DNA from: Prochlorococcus sp. AG-363-J23
GTDB lineage: Bacteria; Cyanobacteriota; Cyanobacteriia; PCC-6307; Cyanobiaceae
DNA: 64,000 bases
NCBI GenBank assembly: GCA_003280245.1
Contig: QCFN01000002.1
Coordinates: 38,399 to 102,398, forward strand
Direction: 5' to 3'
The notes below the pieces were generated by a model. The model saw only the letters and a program-made list of their open reading frames with translations, had not been told where the DNA came from and searched no databases. Of this stretch, positions 30,497-40,465 are shown piece after piece. Position 1 is the first letter of the stretch; every line of letters starts with the position of its first letter. The position numbers and the translations under genes were made by a program.

Positions 30497-30529
30497 AATA
30501 AGTCGCAACATAAATCTGAGGGAAAACAA

Positions 30530-31876
30530 TTATTTGAGCATTTCTTGTTCAACAAATTTTGTATGGACATCTCCATTAAGAAATTCCTTTCTATTTAGCA
30601 GTCTTAGGTGAAAATCAATGGTTGTTGGAATGCCTGTAACTGCGCATTCATTAAGTGCACGCTTCATTCTCTTGAGTGCATAATTTCTATCTTTACCCCA
30701 AACAATTACTTTTCCTATTAGAGAGTCGTAGAAAGGAGGAATGTCATAGCCCGTATAAACATGACTATCTACTCTTACGCCAGGCCCACCAGGGGGGAGC
30801 CATCCTGTAATTCTTCCAGGAGATGGTCGGAAATTATGCTTGGAATCCTCTGCGTTTATCCTGCACTCAATTGCATGACCTTTTAGCTGAAGTTCTTCTT
30901 GATGGAAGCTAATTGGCTCTCCACCCACTATTCGAAGTTGCTCTGCAATTAAATCAATTCCTGTAACCATCTCTGTAACTGGATGTTCTACTTGAATTCG
31001 AGTATTCATTTCCATGAAGTAGAAAGATCCATCTCTGTCTAATAAAAATTCAACTGTCCCAGCACCTTCGTAATTGATACTTTTCGCTGCTGCTACTGCA
31101 GCAGCTCCCATTTTGAGTCGAAGCTCATCATTAAGGGCTGGACTTGGTGATTCCTCCAATAATTTTTGGTGACGTCTTTGAATCGAGCAATCACGCTCTC
31201 CCAGGTGAACGACGTTGCCATGCCTGTCAGCTAACACTTGCACTTCTACATGTCGCGGCCGGTCTATAAATTTCTCCATATAGAGCCCTGCATTTCCAAA
31301 AGCAGCCTCAGCTTCGCCTTGGGCTGCTTTAAAGAGCGTTTCAAGTTGATCAGGACCATTTACTAAGCGCATTCCTCTGCCACCGCCTCCTGCGGTGGCT
31401 TTTATCATTACTGGATATCCCATTTCTTTAGCTAATGAAGCAGCATCTTCGGGACTAGCAAGCAAACCTTCGCTCCCTGGGACGGTTGGAACCCCAACTT
31501 TTTGCATTGTTGATTTGGCCGTTGACTTATCTCCCATTGAGCGAATCGCATGAGGTGAAGGTCCAACAAATGTGATGCCATGATCACCACACATTTCAGC
31601 AAAACGGTCGTTTTCAGCAAGAAATCCATACCCTGGATGTATTGCATCTACACCCCTAGATGTTGCTGCTGCAAGGATGTTTGGAATATTTAGGTAGCTT
31701 TTACTACTAGGAGAATCTCCTACACAAACCGCTTCATCAGCTAGTTGAACATGCAGGGCATTCCTGTCCACGGTGCTGTAAACCGCAACTGTGGCAATGC
31801 CTAATTCCCTACAGCTGCGGAGAATTCTCAGAGCAATTTCGCCACGATTGGCTATGAGTAATTTGCCGATGGGCAT
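30530..31876 (-). CDS. accC: Acetyl-CoA carboxylase, biotin carboxylase subunit
   Basis: [66 protein letters not shown]. Confidence 0.97.
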   Translation of the reverse strand: MPIGKLLIANRGEIALRILRSCRELGIATVAVYSTVDRNALHVQLADEAVCVGDSPSSKSYLNIPNILAAATSRGVDAIHPGYGFLAENDRFAEMCGDHGITFVGPSPHAIRSMGDKSTAKSTMQKVGVPTVPGSEGLLASPEDAASLAKEMGYPVMIKATAGGGGRGMRLVNGPDQLETLFKAAQGEAEAAFGNAGLYMEKFIDRPRHVEVQVLADRHGNVVHLGERDCSIQRRHQKLLEESPSPALNDELRLKMGAAAVAAAKSINYEGAGTVEFLLDRDGSFYFMEMNTRIQVEHPVTEMVTGIDLIAEQLRIVGGEPISFHQEELQLKGHAIECRINAEDSKHNFRPSPGRITGWLPPGGPGVRVDSHVYTGYDIPPFYDSLIGKVIVWGKDRNYALKRMKRALNECAVTGIPTTIDFHLRLLNRKEFLNGDVHTKFVEQEMLK

Positions 31877-31999
31877 CCGGCCTTTTTTAAGTCTTTAGCG
31901 GGATCGTATCAGTGCTCCTGCCAAAGTTCAGGGTTCATAAATTTTTTAGCTTGACCGTTATGATCAAACATGACGAAGTTCAAAGACTTCATCTGACAA

Positions 32000-32081
32000 G
32001 CGGATGTGGTGGAATTGGTAGACACGCACGTTTGAGGGGCGTGTGGCTTCGGCCTTGCGAGTTCAAGTCTCGCCATCCGCA
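32000..32081 (+). tRNA. tRNA-Leu (anticodon GAG)
   Basis: gcggatgtggtggaattggtagacacgcacgtttgaggggcgtgtggcttcggccttgcgagttcaagtctcgccatccgca: acceptor stem gcggatg/catccgc, anticodon loop TTGAGGG, long variable arm (class II), T-loop GTTCAAGTC. Confidence 0.96.
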
Positions 32082-32096
32082 TTAATTCCTTACAAC

Positions 32097-33401
32097 TTGA
32101 AGCCATTCCATTCAGCTGACATTTCTGAGACATCGCTGGCTGTAGTTCTCGTCTCGAATGGCCCCGGTGAACTTTCTACCTGGGTAAGACCTGTTGCGGA
32201 AAAGCTTCATGGGCGCCTAAGAATGCGTCCTCGTAAACTTTCAGCATTACTGGGATTAAGGCTGGTACTGGTTCCGTGTCCTAATGCGACAGGGCAAGAG
32301 TCTATTGCTGCAAATAAATGGGGAATATTTGAGAAGATCTTTCCGGCGAATAAATTTTGGAAACTTTTAATAAATCCTCATCGATTTGGCCGATGGCCTC
32401 GCTCAGGAGTTGTTGTATTTCTTGGCGGAGATCAATTTTGGACTGTTTTACTTTCAGCAAGGCTTGGTTATCGACATATTACTTATGCTGAGTGGATAGC
32501 AAGATGGCCATGGTGGAATGATCGAGTTGCGGCGATGTCGCCAAGAGTAAGAGCTCTTTTGCCAAGAAGATTGCGTGATAGATGTGTAGTTATTGGGGAC
32601 TTAATGGCTGATTTGTCTTCTTTCGCTAGAGAAGACTCGCCAATGCCTTCTGGAGAATGGATTGCATTGATGCCCGGCTCAAAAAGAGCGAAGCTATCTG
32701 TAGGTGTTCCTTTTATGCTTGAAGTTGCTGATATCCTTTCAAAAATTAGACCTGGGTGTAAATTTCTTTTACCAGTTGCTCCAACTACAAGTGTTGAAGA
32801 AATAAAAGATTTTAGTAGTTCTAGTAACCCTATTGCCTCCCTTTATAGTTCATCAATTGAAAAATTTTTACCTTCCAACACTTCTCATTCTTGGCGTAAA
32901 TTTATTACAGGTGAAGGCACTGAAATTTATTTGCAAGAAAATCAGCCATCACATTCATCTTTGATTCAATGTGATTTAGCAATTACCACTATTGGCGCGA
33001 ATACTGCTGAGCTTGGAGCATTAGCTCTACCAATGATAGTTATTGTGCCTATTCAGCATTTACAGGTGATGCAGGCATGGGATGGCCTTCTTGGAGTTTT
33101 GGCAAGGCTGCCAGGACTTCGTTGGTGTTTTGGAATATTCCTTAGCTTTTGGAGGTTAAGGAAAAAAGGTTTTTTGGCTTGGCCAAATATTTCTGCAGGA
33201 CGCTTAGTAGTCCCCGAGAGAGTCGGTCGCATTTCTCCTTCGCAGATCGCCCGGGAAGCCTCGGAGTGGCTTGCAAATCCTCAAAGATTGAATGGACAGA
33301 AAGAAGACTTGCAAGCTCTTCGTGGGAGCAGTGGCGCTGTTGAAGCACTCTCAGATGAGATTCATAATCTTTTAATTAGGGCATTTGAGGATAATTGTTG
33401 A
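32097..33401 (+). CDS. LpxB-related cyanobacterial glycosyltransferase-like protein (TIGR03492-like)
   Basis: SNGPGELSTWVRPVAEKLH, VVFLGGDQFW, MPGSKRAKLSVGVPFMLEVA, TTIGANTAELGALALPMIVIVP. Track start (32043) lies inside the tRNA; the TTG at 32097 is more likely. Confidence 0.75.
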   Translation: MKPFHSADISETSLAVVLVSNGPGELSTWVRPVAEKLHGRLRMRPRKLSALLGLRLVLVPCPNATGQESIAANKWGIFEKIFPANKFWKLLINPHRFGRWPRSGVVVFLGGDQFWTVLLSARLGYRHITYAEWIARWPWWNDRVAAMSPRVRALLPRRLRDRCVVIGDLMADLSSFAREDSPMPSGEWIALMPGSKRAKLSVGVPFMLEVADILSKIRPGCKFLLPVAPTTSVEEIKDFSSSSNPIASLYSSSIEKFLPSNTSHSWRKFITGEGTEIYLQENQPSHSSLIQCDLAITTIGANTAELGALALPMIVIVPIQHLQVMQAWDGLLGVLARLPGLRWCFGIFLSFWRLRKKGFLAWPNISAGRLVVPERVGRISPSQIAREASEWLANPQRLNGQKEDLQALRGSSGAVEALSDEIHNLLIRAFEDNC

Positions 33402-33564
33402 GAGGAAGTGTTTTTTTGGTTAATAGTTGGCTTACTACTTTTATCTTTTTTGGATAACCTTTTGAATCCTGATATTAAAGAATTAAATGTTTTAAATAGA
33501 TTTTGAAGGAATTATTGACTTAGGTGTCCTATTATTGAAAGACATTGCTTGTGAGAGACTACCC

Positions 33565-34605
33565 TTACCATGGATCTTCTATTTCATCTTCTTTGATAGA
33601 GTTTTGAGGATTTCGAATGGGCTTATTTTCTTTTAAAATGTCAATTGGCTCAACATCAAGAGGGGAATCAGGAATATTTTGAATAGGCCTCCGGGCAGCG
33701 GGTTTTGGTTCTGGTAAGATTTCTTCAAATGAGTCAGGATTAGCTGAAAACTTAGGTTCTCTTTCTGATAAATCTCTGTAATTATTTGAACTATCTTGAG
33801 GCAAATCATCTAAATATCTACGTTTGGTATTTCTTTGTGGTTCTGGTTGTTCAAGCTCTACATATTCAAGCTCTTCTTCTTGAATTTCTAATTCATTTGC
33901 TTCAGATGCTTGAAGCCTAGGCTGTTCCTGTTCAGTGGGTTGGGATGAGGGGAGTTGATTTTCGACGGGGACAAGATTCAGCCGATATCTTTCCCTTTCT
34001 TGCTCTTCCCAACTTGAACCACCAATTCCTAGCTTTTCTAGGAGACCACTATTGAGCTGCTTAAGTTTTTCTTCTCCACCTTCATAAACAATTATTCTGT
34101 CGGCGCCACTGCTAACTATTTCTTCAACGGGCATTTCCCAAGTACTAAGTACTCCTTCGCCAAGGAGTGGGACCCCTAGCGCACCCATAACAAGCGTTGT
34201 GAGTTCTCCGGTCTCAATGTCAAAAGAAAAGCCAAGAACTCGTCCAAGTTGTTGGCCAGACTCTGTGATGACTTGGCAATTGATGACTCTGCTATATCTT
34301 TCTGGGGCAAATCCTTCACTTAGTGAATCTGCTGAATCGACAAGGATGACATCTCCGACTTGCTTGATCCGATCAAGAGGCATCCAGCGAGGTAAGCCAG
34401 GAAGAAATCTTGTAAGGGGATTGTCTCTAAGTCCGAGGGCAACAACCTCGCGACGGTCTATGTCCACAATAACTTCACCAACAAGTCCTAATCTGCGTCC
34501 TGTATCTCGGGTAATTACTTGAGTACCCATGAGTTCTGATCGCAGCCAAAGCCTTTCGCTAGGGACTGCCTCTAAGGACTCGTTCTGGAATTCTGTATTC
34601 GTCAA
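33565..34605 (-). CDS. PRC-barrel domain protein
   Basis: Two PRC-barrel-like repeats (LMGTQVITRDTGRRLGLVGEVIVDIDRREVVALGL; VINCQVITESGQQLGRVLGFSFDIETGELTTLVMG), then a charged low-complexity tail. Confidence 0.85.
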   Translation of the reverse strand: MTNTEFQNESLEAVPSERLWLRSELMGTQVITRDTGRRLGLVGEVIVDIDRREVVALGLRDNPLTRFLPGLPRWMPLDRIKQVGDVILVDSADSLSEGFAPERYSRVINCQVITESGQQLGRVLGFSFDIETGELTTLVMGALGVPLLGEGVLSTWEMPVEEIVSSGADRIIVYEGGEEKLKQLNSGLLEKLGIGGSSWEEQERERYRLNLVPVENQLPSSQPTEQEQPRLQASEANELEIQEEELEYVELEQPEPQRNTKRRYLDDLPQDSSNNYRDLSEREPKFSANPDSFEEILPEPKPAARRPIQNIPDSPLDVEPIDILKENKPIRNPQNSIKEDEIEDPW

Positions 34606-34668
34606 GCTTCAGACCCTCGGGCTGCGGCGAATTAGGTTATTTTGACGCAAGAACATTTAGGCGCCAAG

Positions 34669-37600
34669 TCAGGCTGCATCTGGCAAGCCAATAACCTGTG
34701 TATGGGCCCCCCTAGCTTGAGTGACTCCAATGGTTCTTGTTGACGCACTTATCATTGGGCGACGGTGACTAACTACTAAAAATTGAGCTTCAAATGCTTG
34801 ACGTGAAATAAGTCCAGAGAGTCTCTCTACATTTATACCATCAAGGAAACTATCCACTTCATCGAGAGCATAAAAGGGTGATGGACGAAAACGTTGAAGT
34901 GCAAATAAAAAACTCAATGCTGTTAGGGATTTCTCTCCGCCAGACATAGCTGCTAGTCGTCTGACTGTTTTGCCTTTGGGATGAGCAACTAGCGTGAGAC
35001 CTCCTTCCAGAGGCTCATCATTATTTTCAAGCTGTAAATGACCATCACCATCTGACAAATTTGCGAATATTTCTCGAAAATGTTTGTCAACGGCATTAAA
35101 GGCTTCCATAAATGCTTCTTGTCGCAAAGTCGCAACAGTTTCAATTCGAAGCAATAGTTCTGATCTTTCCTCAGTTAGCACAGAAAGTTTTTCAACTAGG
35201 TCTTTCAGTCGATTTTCAAGTTCCTCAAGTTCTTCAAGTGCAAGCATATTTACCGGCTCTAGTTCCTCCATACGAGTTTGAATTTGTTCTAAATTAATTT
35301 GTAGAGCTTCTAACCCTGCGTTGAGAATTTCTACCGGAATGGCTGGGATTGGATCAGGAAGTTTTTTTGAAAACTCTTGAAGTCTTAAACTTTCATTTCG
35401 AAGTTCTTCCGTTAGACTTTCTTGCTTTTCTTTAAGTCGGTCAAGATTCCATTTTGATTGTTGAATTTCTTGACGTTGTTTTGCAACATCTGCTTCGGCG
35501 GCATCTCTAGCATGACGTTGTTCTCCAAAAAGTATTTGGAGTTTCTTTTGTTCTTCATTAAGAAAATTTTTGCGTTTTTGTAAACCTTCTTGATTTATCC
35601 GCCAATTTTTGTGTGCCTCAGAGAGACTCTTAACCGACTCTTTTAATTGTTCTTCTTCTGCAGCCAATACTTCTTTCTGATCTCCAATCCTTTGAAGTAA
35701 TAGTTCTTTTTGACGTTGCTGATCGATGAGATTATCTCGTATTTTTGCTGCTTTTTCTAGTGTTGAATCTGCGGATTTGAGTTCACCCTGCAATTTATTC
35801 CAATTTTCAGAATTACTTCCTTTTTGCATCTCACTATCTAGAGCTTCTAGTTTTTCTAATTCAATTAAGAGAGGATGTAGATCCGAAGATATGTGATTAA
35901 GTTGGTCGTCGGCTTCTTGCTTATGAATAATTAAATCCTTTAATCGATTCGAGCGGTCATTTCGTCTTTTAAGTAAAGGACCATTTGACTTTGCGACTGC
36001 AATCTTTTCTGCTTCTAATCCTGCCTGACGCTGCTCTAGTTTGTTTAATATTGGACGAAGATTATTTAATGACTTCGTATAAATTGATTCTTTATTATGT
36101 GAAGAAATTAGAGCTTCTCCAATTTCTATTAACCTTCTTCTAAGAGGTTCTGCTTCATCTTGATCTGTTGCTCGACTAAAGCCAAGAAGATTACTCCTTT
36201 TTGAAAAACTACCGCCAGTCATGGCACCAGTTTTTTCTAATAATTCTCCTTCAAGAGTGACTGCGCGATTTTTTCCTATGAATTTTCTTGCAGACCTAAG
36301 GTCCTTGAAAACAAGTGTATCTCCAAAAACATATGAAAAAACATTGTTATAAATTGGTTCAAATTTAATTAGTTCTATGGCTTTCCCAATCGGGCTAGAG
36401 TAGTTGGAGATTTCTTTTTCTGATTGGAATCTTGCTAAAGCTTGATTTTTTAAAGCATTTGAAGGATTGATACGATTTAATGGTAAAAAAGTTAACCGAC
36501 CTGCTTTTTTGGCTTTTAAAATTTCTATTGCTTTTGCAGCTATCTCTTCATTATCAACAACAAGGTGTCCTAGGCGACTACCTGCTGCGACTTCTAGAGC
36601 GAGCCTGTAACTATCTTCTACTTCGCCTAATTGAGCAACAGGACCATGTATTCCATCTAAGCCTGCTTCTAATAATAATTTTAGAGCTCCAGCTCCTCTG
36701 CTTTCCTGCAATGTTTCTCTTCTACTATCAATCTTAGTGATTTCTTTTTCTATTCTGGTCTGTTCTTGTTCGAGCCTAATTCTTGTACGTTGTTGTATGG
36801 ATAATTTCTCTGTACTTTCTTTGATTCCTTCTTTTGCCTCATTGATCTTGGCGGTGATTTTTTCTGATTCTTCCTCTAAAGCGTCTAATTGCAGATTGAG
36901 TTGTTGATTATCTTCATTGTCACGTTTTTGCTCTATTTCAAGTTCTCTTTTTCTCAATTCATTGTGAAGTAAACGTTCTTTTATTTTCTCTTCTTCTTGT
37001 TGAAGGGGTGAAATTATTGAATGAAGATTTTGGCGCTGGGTGCTTCTTTCTTTTTGTTCATCTATCCACTTCTCTGATCGTCCAGCGGCATCTCCAAGTC
37101 TCCTCCTCCAAACTTCAACTGCTGCTAAAGCATCTTTGACATTCTTTTCAGCAGTTATTAATTTTTCAGTATTTGATATTTCTTCTTGCTCTTTGATTTC
37201 CATTTGGAGCTCATTGCGTTTCTTAGTGAGTGAGTTTCTGTTCTCTTGAAGTTTTTCTCCTTCTTGTCGATGGAGGGAGGCTTGTCGCTCTAGTTCACGA
37301 CTTTGAGTATCTAGGCCTGCAATTTCTGCTTGAACAGCAATTAGCTTGTCCTCACCTAGAGCCTTTACTTGATCTTGAAGCTTATTAAGTTTGTTGCATG
37401 ACTCAGCAAGTGTTTTCTCGGATTCATGGATATTTCTAGAATCTATAATTTCTTTCTGTCCAAGTTGATGATGTTCATTTTTTAAGGATTCAAGTTTTTC
37501 CTCGGTAGCCTTGTAGCTAAGAACTAGTTCATGTTCTCTGCCAACTTGTAATTGCGTTTTGAGTTCTTGATAGGTGCGTGCTTTGGCGCAATCTTTTTCA

Positions 37601-38286
37601 AGTTTATTCTTTGAAGTATATAGTTCTTGCTCGACTATCCTGCATCTATCTTGCCGGTCGTGAACATCATTAAGCTTCGATCTTGTCTGCTCTATTCGAG
37701 TATCAAAAAGAGCTACACCTGCAAGTTCATCTATTAGTCCTCTCCTGTCTTTGTTGCTCATGGAAACGATTCGTGTGACGTCTCCTTGCATCACAACATT
37801 GCTGCCTTCTGGATCGATCCTGAGTCTTCGAAATTGAGTTTGTAATTGTTGAAGAGTGCACGTTTCGCCGTCTGCGGAATAGCTAGAGCTGTAGGACCCC
37901 CCTGGCATTACTCTTAGCCGTCGAGTAACTGTCCATTCCTTCTGAGTAGGTTTAATCCAAGGCCCTTCTGCAGGAGGCTCTAAGCCCTTTTCAGCAGCAT
38001 CAGGTTCCCAGTCATTTAGGTCAAAAGTAACGCTGACTGTTGTCTCAGCCGATTTACCAGCACGCAGGAGGGAACTATTTACAAGGTCAGGTAGGCGATC
38101 AGCTCGCATGCCACGACTACTAGCTAGACCTAAGCAAAAAAGAACACCATCTAGAATATTGCTTTTTCCAGATCCATTCGGACCAGTAACCACAGTGAAA
38201 CCAGGTTCGAGGGGAATAGATATAGTTCCCCCGAAGGACTTGAAATTGCTCAGCCCTACTTGATTGATGTGAACCAAAGGGCGCAT
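34669..38286 (-). CDS. smc: Chromosome segregation protein SMC
   Basis: N-terminal FKSFGGTISIPLEPGFTVVTGPNGSGKSNILDGVLFCLG, coiled coils, hinge GVHGP-like region, C-terminal MSGGEKSLTALSFLFALQRFRPSPFYALDEVDSFLDGINV. Confidence 0.96.
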   Translation of the reverse strand: MRPLVHINQVGLSNFKSFGGTISIPLEPGFTVVTGPNGSGKSNILDGVLFCLGLASSRGMRADRLPDLVNSSLLRAGKSAETTVSVTFDLNDWEPDAAEKGLEPPAEGPWIKPTQKEWTVTRRLRVMPGGSYSSSYSADGETCTLQQLQTQFRRLRIDPEGSNVVMQGDVTRIVSMSNKDRRGLIDELAGVALFDTRIEQTRSKLNDVHDRQDRCRIVEQELYTSKNKLEKDCAKARTYQELKTQLQVGREHELVLSYKATEEKLESLKNEHHQLGQKEIIDSRNIHESEKTLAESCNKLNKLQDQVKALGEDKLIAVQAEIAGLDTQSRELERQASLHRQEGEKLQENRNSLTKKRNELQMEIKEQEEISNTEKLITAEKNVKDALAAVEVWRRRLGDAAGRSEKWIDEQKERSTQRQNLHSIISPLQQEEEKIKERLLHNELRKRELEIEQKRDNEDNQQLNLQLDALEEESEKITAKINEAKEGIKESTEKLSIQQRTRIRLEQEQTRIEKEITKIDSRRETLQESRGAGALKLLLEAGLDGIHGPVAQLGEVEDSYRLALEVAAGSRLGHLVVDNEEIAAKAIEILKAKKAGRLTFLPLNRINPSNALKNQALARFQSEKEISNYSSPIGKAIELIKFEPIYNNVFSYVFGDTLVFKDLRSARKFIGKNRAVTLEGELLEKTGAMTGGSFSKRSNLLGFSRATDQDEAEPLRRRLIEIGEALISSHNKESIYTKSLNNLRPILNKLEQRQAGLEAEKIAVAKSNGPLLKRRNDRSNRLKDLIIHKQEADDQLNHISSDLHPLLIELEKLEALDSEMQKGSNSENWNKLQGELKSADSTLEKAAKIRDNLIDQQRQKELLLQRIGDQKEVLAAEEEQLKESVKSLSEAHKNWRINQEGLQKRKNFLNEEQKKLQILFGEQRHARDAAEADVAKQRQEIQQSKWNLDRLKEKQESLTEELRNESLRLQEFSKKLPDPIPAIPVEILNAGLEALQINLEQIQTRMEELEPVNMLALEELEELENRLKDLVEKLSVLTEERSELLLRIETVATLRQEAFMEAFNAVDKHFREIFANLSDGDGHLQLENNDEPLEGGLTLVAHPKGKTVRRLAAMSGGEKSLTALSFLFALQRFRPSPFYALDEVDSFLDGINVERLSGLISRQAFEAQFLVVSHRRPMISASTRTIGVTQARGAHTQVIGLPDAA

Positions 38287-38357
38287 TATTAGAATGCCAT
38301 GAACTTAGCTAAGCTTTGTAAAAGCTCAAGTAAATAAAAATCTTTTGTCGTTTTTGT

Positions 38358-38726
38358 CTAGAGAGGCTTTAGTTCACACTTGTTCTTATGGATAGTGAGA
38401 TGGCCTTCTAAATCCCCTTTTAAAAGGATTACTTGCAAAGCCTCATTACTGCTATTGGGGAGAACGCCTTTGAAGAAGCCTTTAAGCAGTCGCTTTGCAG
38501 TGCCTCGATTGTTGGAAACCTCGGCTTCTTCTCTCTCAAGCCAAATGAGCTTATGGCTGGGACCAGGAATTGCTCTATTTGATGGTCCACCTAGGTGAGG
38601 AATTTTGTTTAATTTCCATGACTTGCAGTCCCCAGCATCCTCAAATAAAAAATCATAATGAGCCCTATTATGGTCACGTGGATCATTCGTATGAAGAAGG
38701 ATAACCCACCGTTTAATTCTATCCAT
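38358..38726 (-). CDS. Stand-alone protein resembling the LigD 3'-phosphoesterase domain
   Basis: WVILLHTNDPRDHNRAHYDFLFEDAGDCKSWKLNKIPHLGGPSNRAIPGPSHKLIWLE resembles the HYDxxxE...SWxLxK core of PE domains; no ligase or polymerase domain attached. Confidence 0.6.
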   Translation of the reverse strand: MDRIKRWVILLHTNDPRDHNRAHYDFLFEDAGDCKSWKLNKIPHLGGPSNRAIPGPSHKLIWLEREEAEVSNNRGTAKRLLKGFFKGVLPNSSNEALQVILLKGDLEGHLTIHKNKCELKPL

Positions 38727-38830
38727 TTGAGGTGATTAAATTTTTTGTTTCGGTCAGTTTTTAGAATAATTTTTTTTTTTAAGCGTAGACTTTTTTTGAT
38801 CTAATAAAATTTTATTAGAATGAAAGATTA

Positions 38831-39079
38831 TTAATTTTTAGAATTCATTTCAGCTTCTCTCGCTCTAGTTTCTGCTTCCACTGCTCTTTGAGTAGCCCAT
38901 TTGGCAATAGCACTGTTCTTTTGACTAAGTTCAATTAATTCCATGGCCATTCCTCTTAGAATCTCTAAGTCATTGCACTTTTGAATAGAACGTATTAATT
39001 GCTCTTTATGAAATTTGGATTGAAAACTTGGCTCTATGGGTTCTTGAATTGCCATGTAAGGAAAAGATGAAATGCTCAT
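38831..39079 (-). CDS. Small conserved-looking hypothetical protein
   Basis: 82-aa intact ORF, amphipathic/charged (EQLIRSIQKCNDLEILRGMAMELIELSQKNSAIAKWATQRAVEAETR). Possible start at the internal MAIQEP. Confidence 0.6.
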   Translation of the reverse strand: MSISSFPYMAIQEPIEPSFQSKFHKEQLIRSIQKCNDLEILRGMAMELIELSQKNSAIAKWATQRAVEAETRAREAEMNSKN

Positions 39080-39241
39080 TTTGAGCCTTTTTCCTCTGAT
39101 GAAGAGGATAAGAAAACAAGAATAATATCCTCCTTAGATGAAACAAACTTCCATTAAAAATAAATGCCAAGGGACATGCCTTTGGGGCCGATCAATAAAT
39201 TAATAGGGACTGGTATTCAGAGAAGTCCCTTGAAAACCGAG

Positions 39242-39379
39242 TCAATCCTTGCCTATAGGCCTAACCGTAAGAGCAAGGAAGAGAAGCCCTGCAGCTCCTG
39301 CTACAGCGACACCAAACTGTTGGTTGGTGTTTGGGAGAGTTGCGGATGCAAACAATAGTGCGGACAAGCCCACGTCCAT
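39242..39379 (-). CDS. Small membrane peptide (45 aa), hypothetical
   Basis: Manual translation MDVGLSALLFASATLPNTNQQFGVAVAGAAGLLFLALTVRPIGKD*; one TM segment; opposes the doubtful track ORF 39164..39358(+). Confidence 0.55.
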   Translation of the reverse strand: MDVGLSALLFASATLPNTNQQFGVAVAGAAGLLFLALTVRPIGKD

Positions 39380-39600
39380 GATGCGATAAGAAGATGACCT
39401 ATGACCTCTAGCATCCTAAGTATTTACTTGTCGACAAATGTAATCAAAGGCCACGAATAACCTTGCTTGAAGGTTGCATTGTTTGTAATTTCTTTGTCCT
39501 TTTTTGGCAAATTTGCTAAAGGATCAATTTGCTTAGGGACTGCGGGGGGGTTCCGTTGATGGATTGGGTTCTCTAGGCTTGTATCAATAGTCTGGATTTC

Positions 39601-40074
39601 ATGAAATATCAGAGTGCCTCTTCAGATGATCCTTCAGCAAAACTGGAGGATCCGCCACAATCATTAGAAGATTCCCCAGAGCAGTGGTTTTCTGAACGCT
39701 TTGAAGCCCTTCTTCCGCGTATTCAAGAGCGATGGCCAGAAGTTGCTAAGCAGACTTTAGAAGCAACTCGTGGCAGTTTTGATGAAGTTGTACGAGTGAT
39801 TTCTTCCCAGCAATCCTCAAGTAAATCGGATTTTGGAGTAAGAGAACAATTGCAGGAAATTATTTCAGCTGCAGAAGATTGTACGAGAGATTTAGCCGAT
39901 AGCCTTGGGCCTTTAGAGGAGCAGCTTGAAGAGCTTTTAGATGACTTAAATAGGACACTCCGGCCAAAAATTGAAAAGCCAATTCGGGAGAAGCCTTTCG
40001 TAGCCCTTGGTATTGCAGCAGGAGTTGGTTTGCTTTTAGGGTTGCTTTTGTCGGGAGGGCGGCGTAACACATGA
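39601..40074 (+). CDS. DUF883/YqjD-like membrane-anchored protein
   Basis: Acidic helical N-terminal region with C-terminal RPKIEKPIREKPFVALGIAAGVGLLLGLLLSGGRRNT, resembling the DUF883 anchor (xxExPxxxxGIAAGVGLLLGLLLxRR). Confidence 0.65.
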   Translation: MKYQSASSDDPSAKLEDPPQSLEDSPEQWFSERFEALLPRIQERWPEVAKQTLEATRGSFDEVVRVISSQQSSSKSDFGVREQLQEIISAAEDCTRDLADSLGPLEEQLEELLDDLNRTLRPKIEKPIREKPFVALGIAAGVGLLLGLLLSGGRRNT

Positions 40075-40454
40075 CTGAATCAAAAAGATCCAGTGGATTA
40101 GGAGCCGTAGCAAGAGTCTCAGCTATTGCTGCATCTGTAATGGACTTGCATGTAAAAATTGCTTTGCAAGAGGCGGATCGTGAGAAAAGAAGATTGATTA
40201 GCGGAGGTATATTTTTGTTGATGGGTGGTGCATTTATGCTTGTGGGATTGATTGCTTTTCAAGTTGCTTTAGGTTTTTGGATGCATCAAAATTTCGGGCT
40301 AAATTTTATTTATACTTCAGGTGTGATTACTATCATTGATATTTTTCTCGCAGGATTAAGCTTGAGGATTGGTGGACATTTGGCTAGAGCCCCCTATCTC
40401 CCGGAGACGATTGAAGGACTGATGCGAACTGGTAAAGCTGTTCTTGGGAAATAA
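40071..40454 (+). CDS. Phage-holin superfamily III/YqjE-like membrane protein
   Basis: Two TM segments, N-terminal DLHVKIALQEADREKRRLISGGIFLLMGGAFMLVGLIAFQVALGFW; ATGA overlap with the preceding gene. Confidence 0.65.
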   Translation: MTESKRSSGLGAVARVSAIAASVMDLHVKIALQEADREKRRLISGGIFLLMGGAFMLVGLIAFQVALGFWMHQNFGLNFIYTSGVITIIDIFLAGLSLRIGGHLARAPYLPETIEGLMRTGKAVLGK

Positions 40455-40465
40455 CAATTCCTTAA

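Noticed and set aside
31909-32133. ORF 31909..32133(-), MSQKCQLNG...MARLELARPKPHAPQTC...
   Set aside because: Antisense to the tRNA-Leu gene; a classic spurious ORF across tRNAs.
34669-38286. Several plus-strand ORFs inside smc (35084, 35112, 36480, 37040)
   Set aside because: Antisense shadow ORFs of a coiled-coil gene; low-complexity Ser/Leu-rich products.
39164-39358. ORF 39164..39358(+)
   Set aside because: Composition not protein-like, and overlaps a more plausible minus-strand 45-aa membrane peptide.
40071-40454. Prophage holin (from the phage-holin superfamily III resemblance)
   Set aside because: No other phage genes nearby; the YqjE-like housekeeping membrane protein interpretation fits better with the DUF883-like partner.
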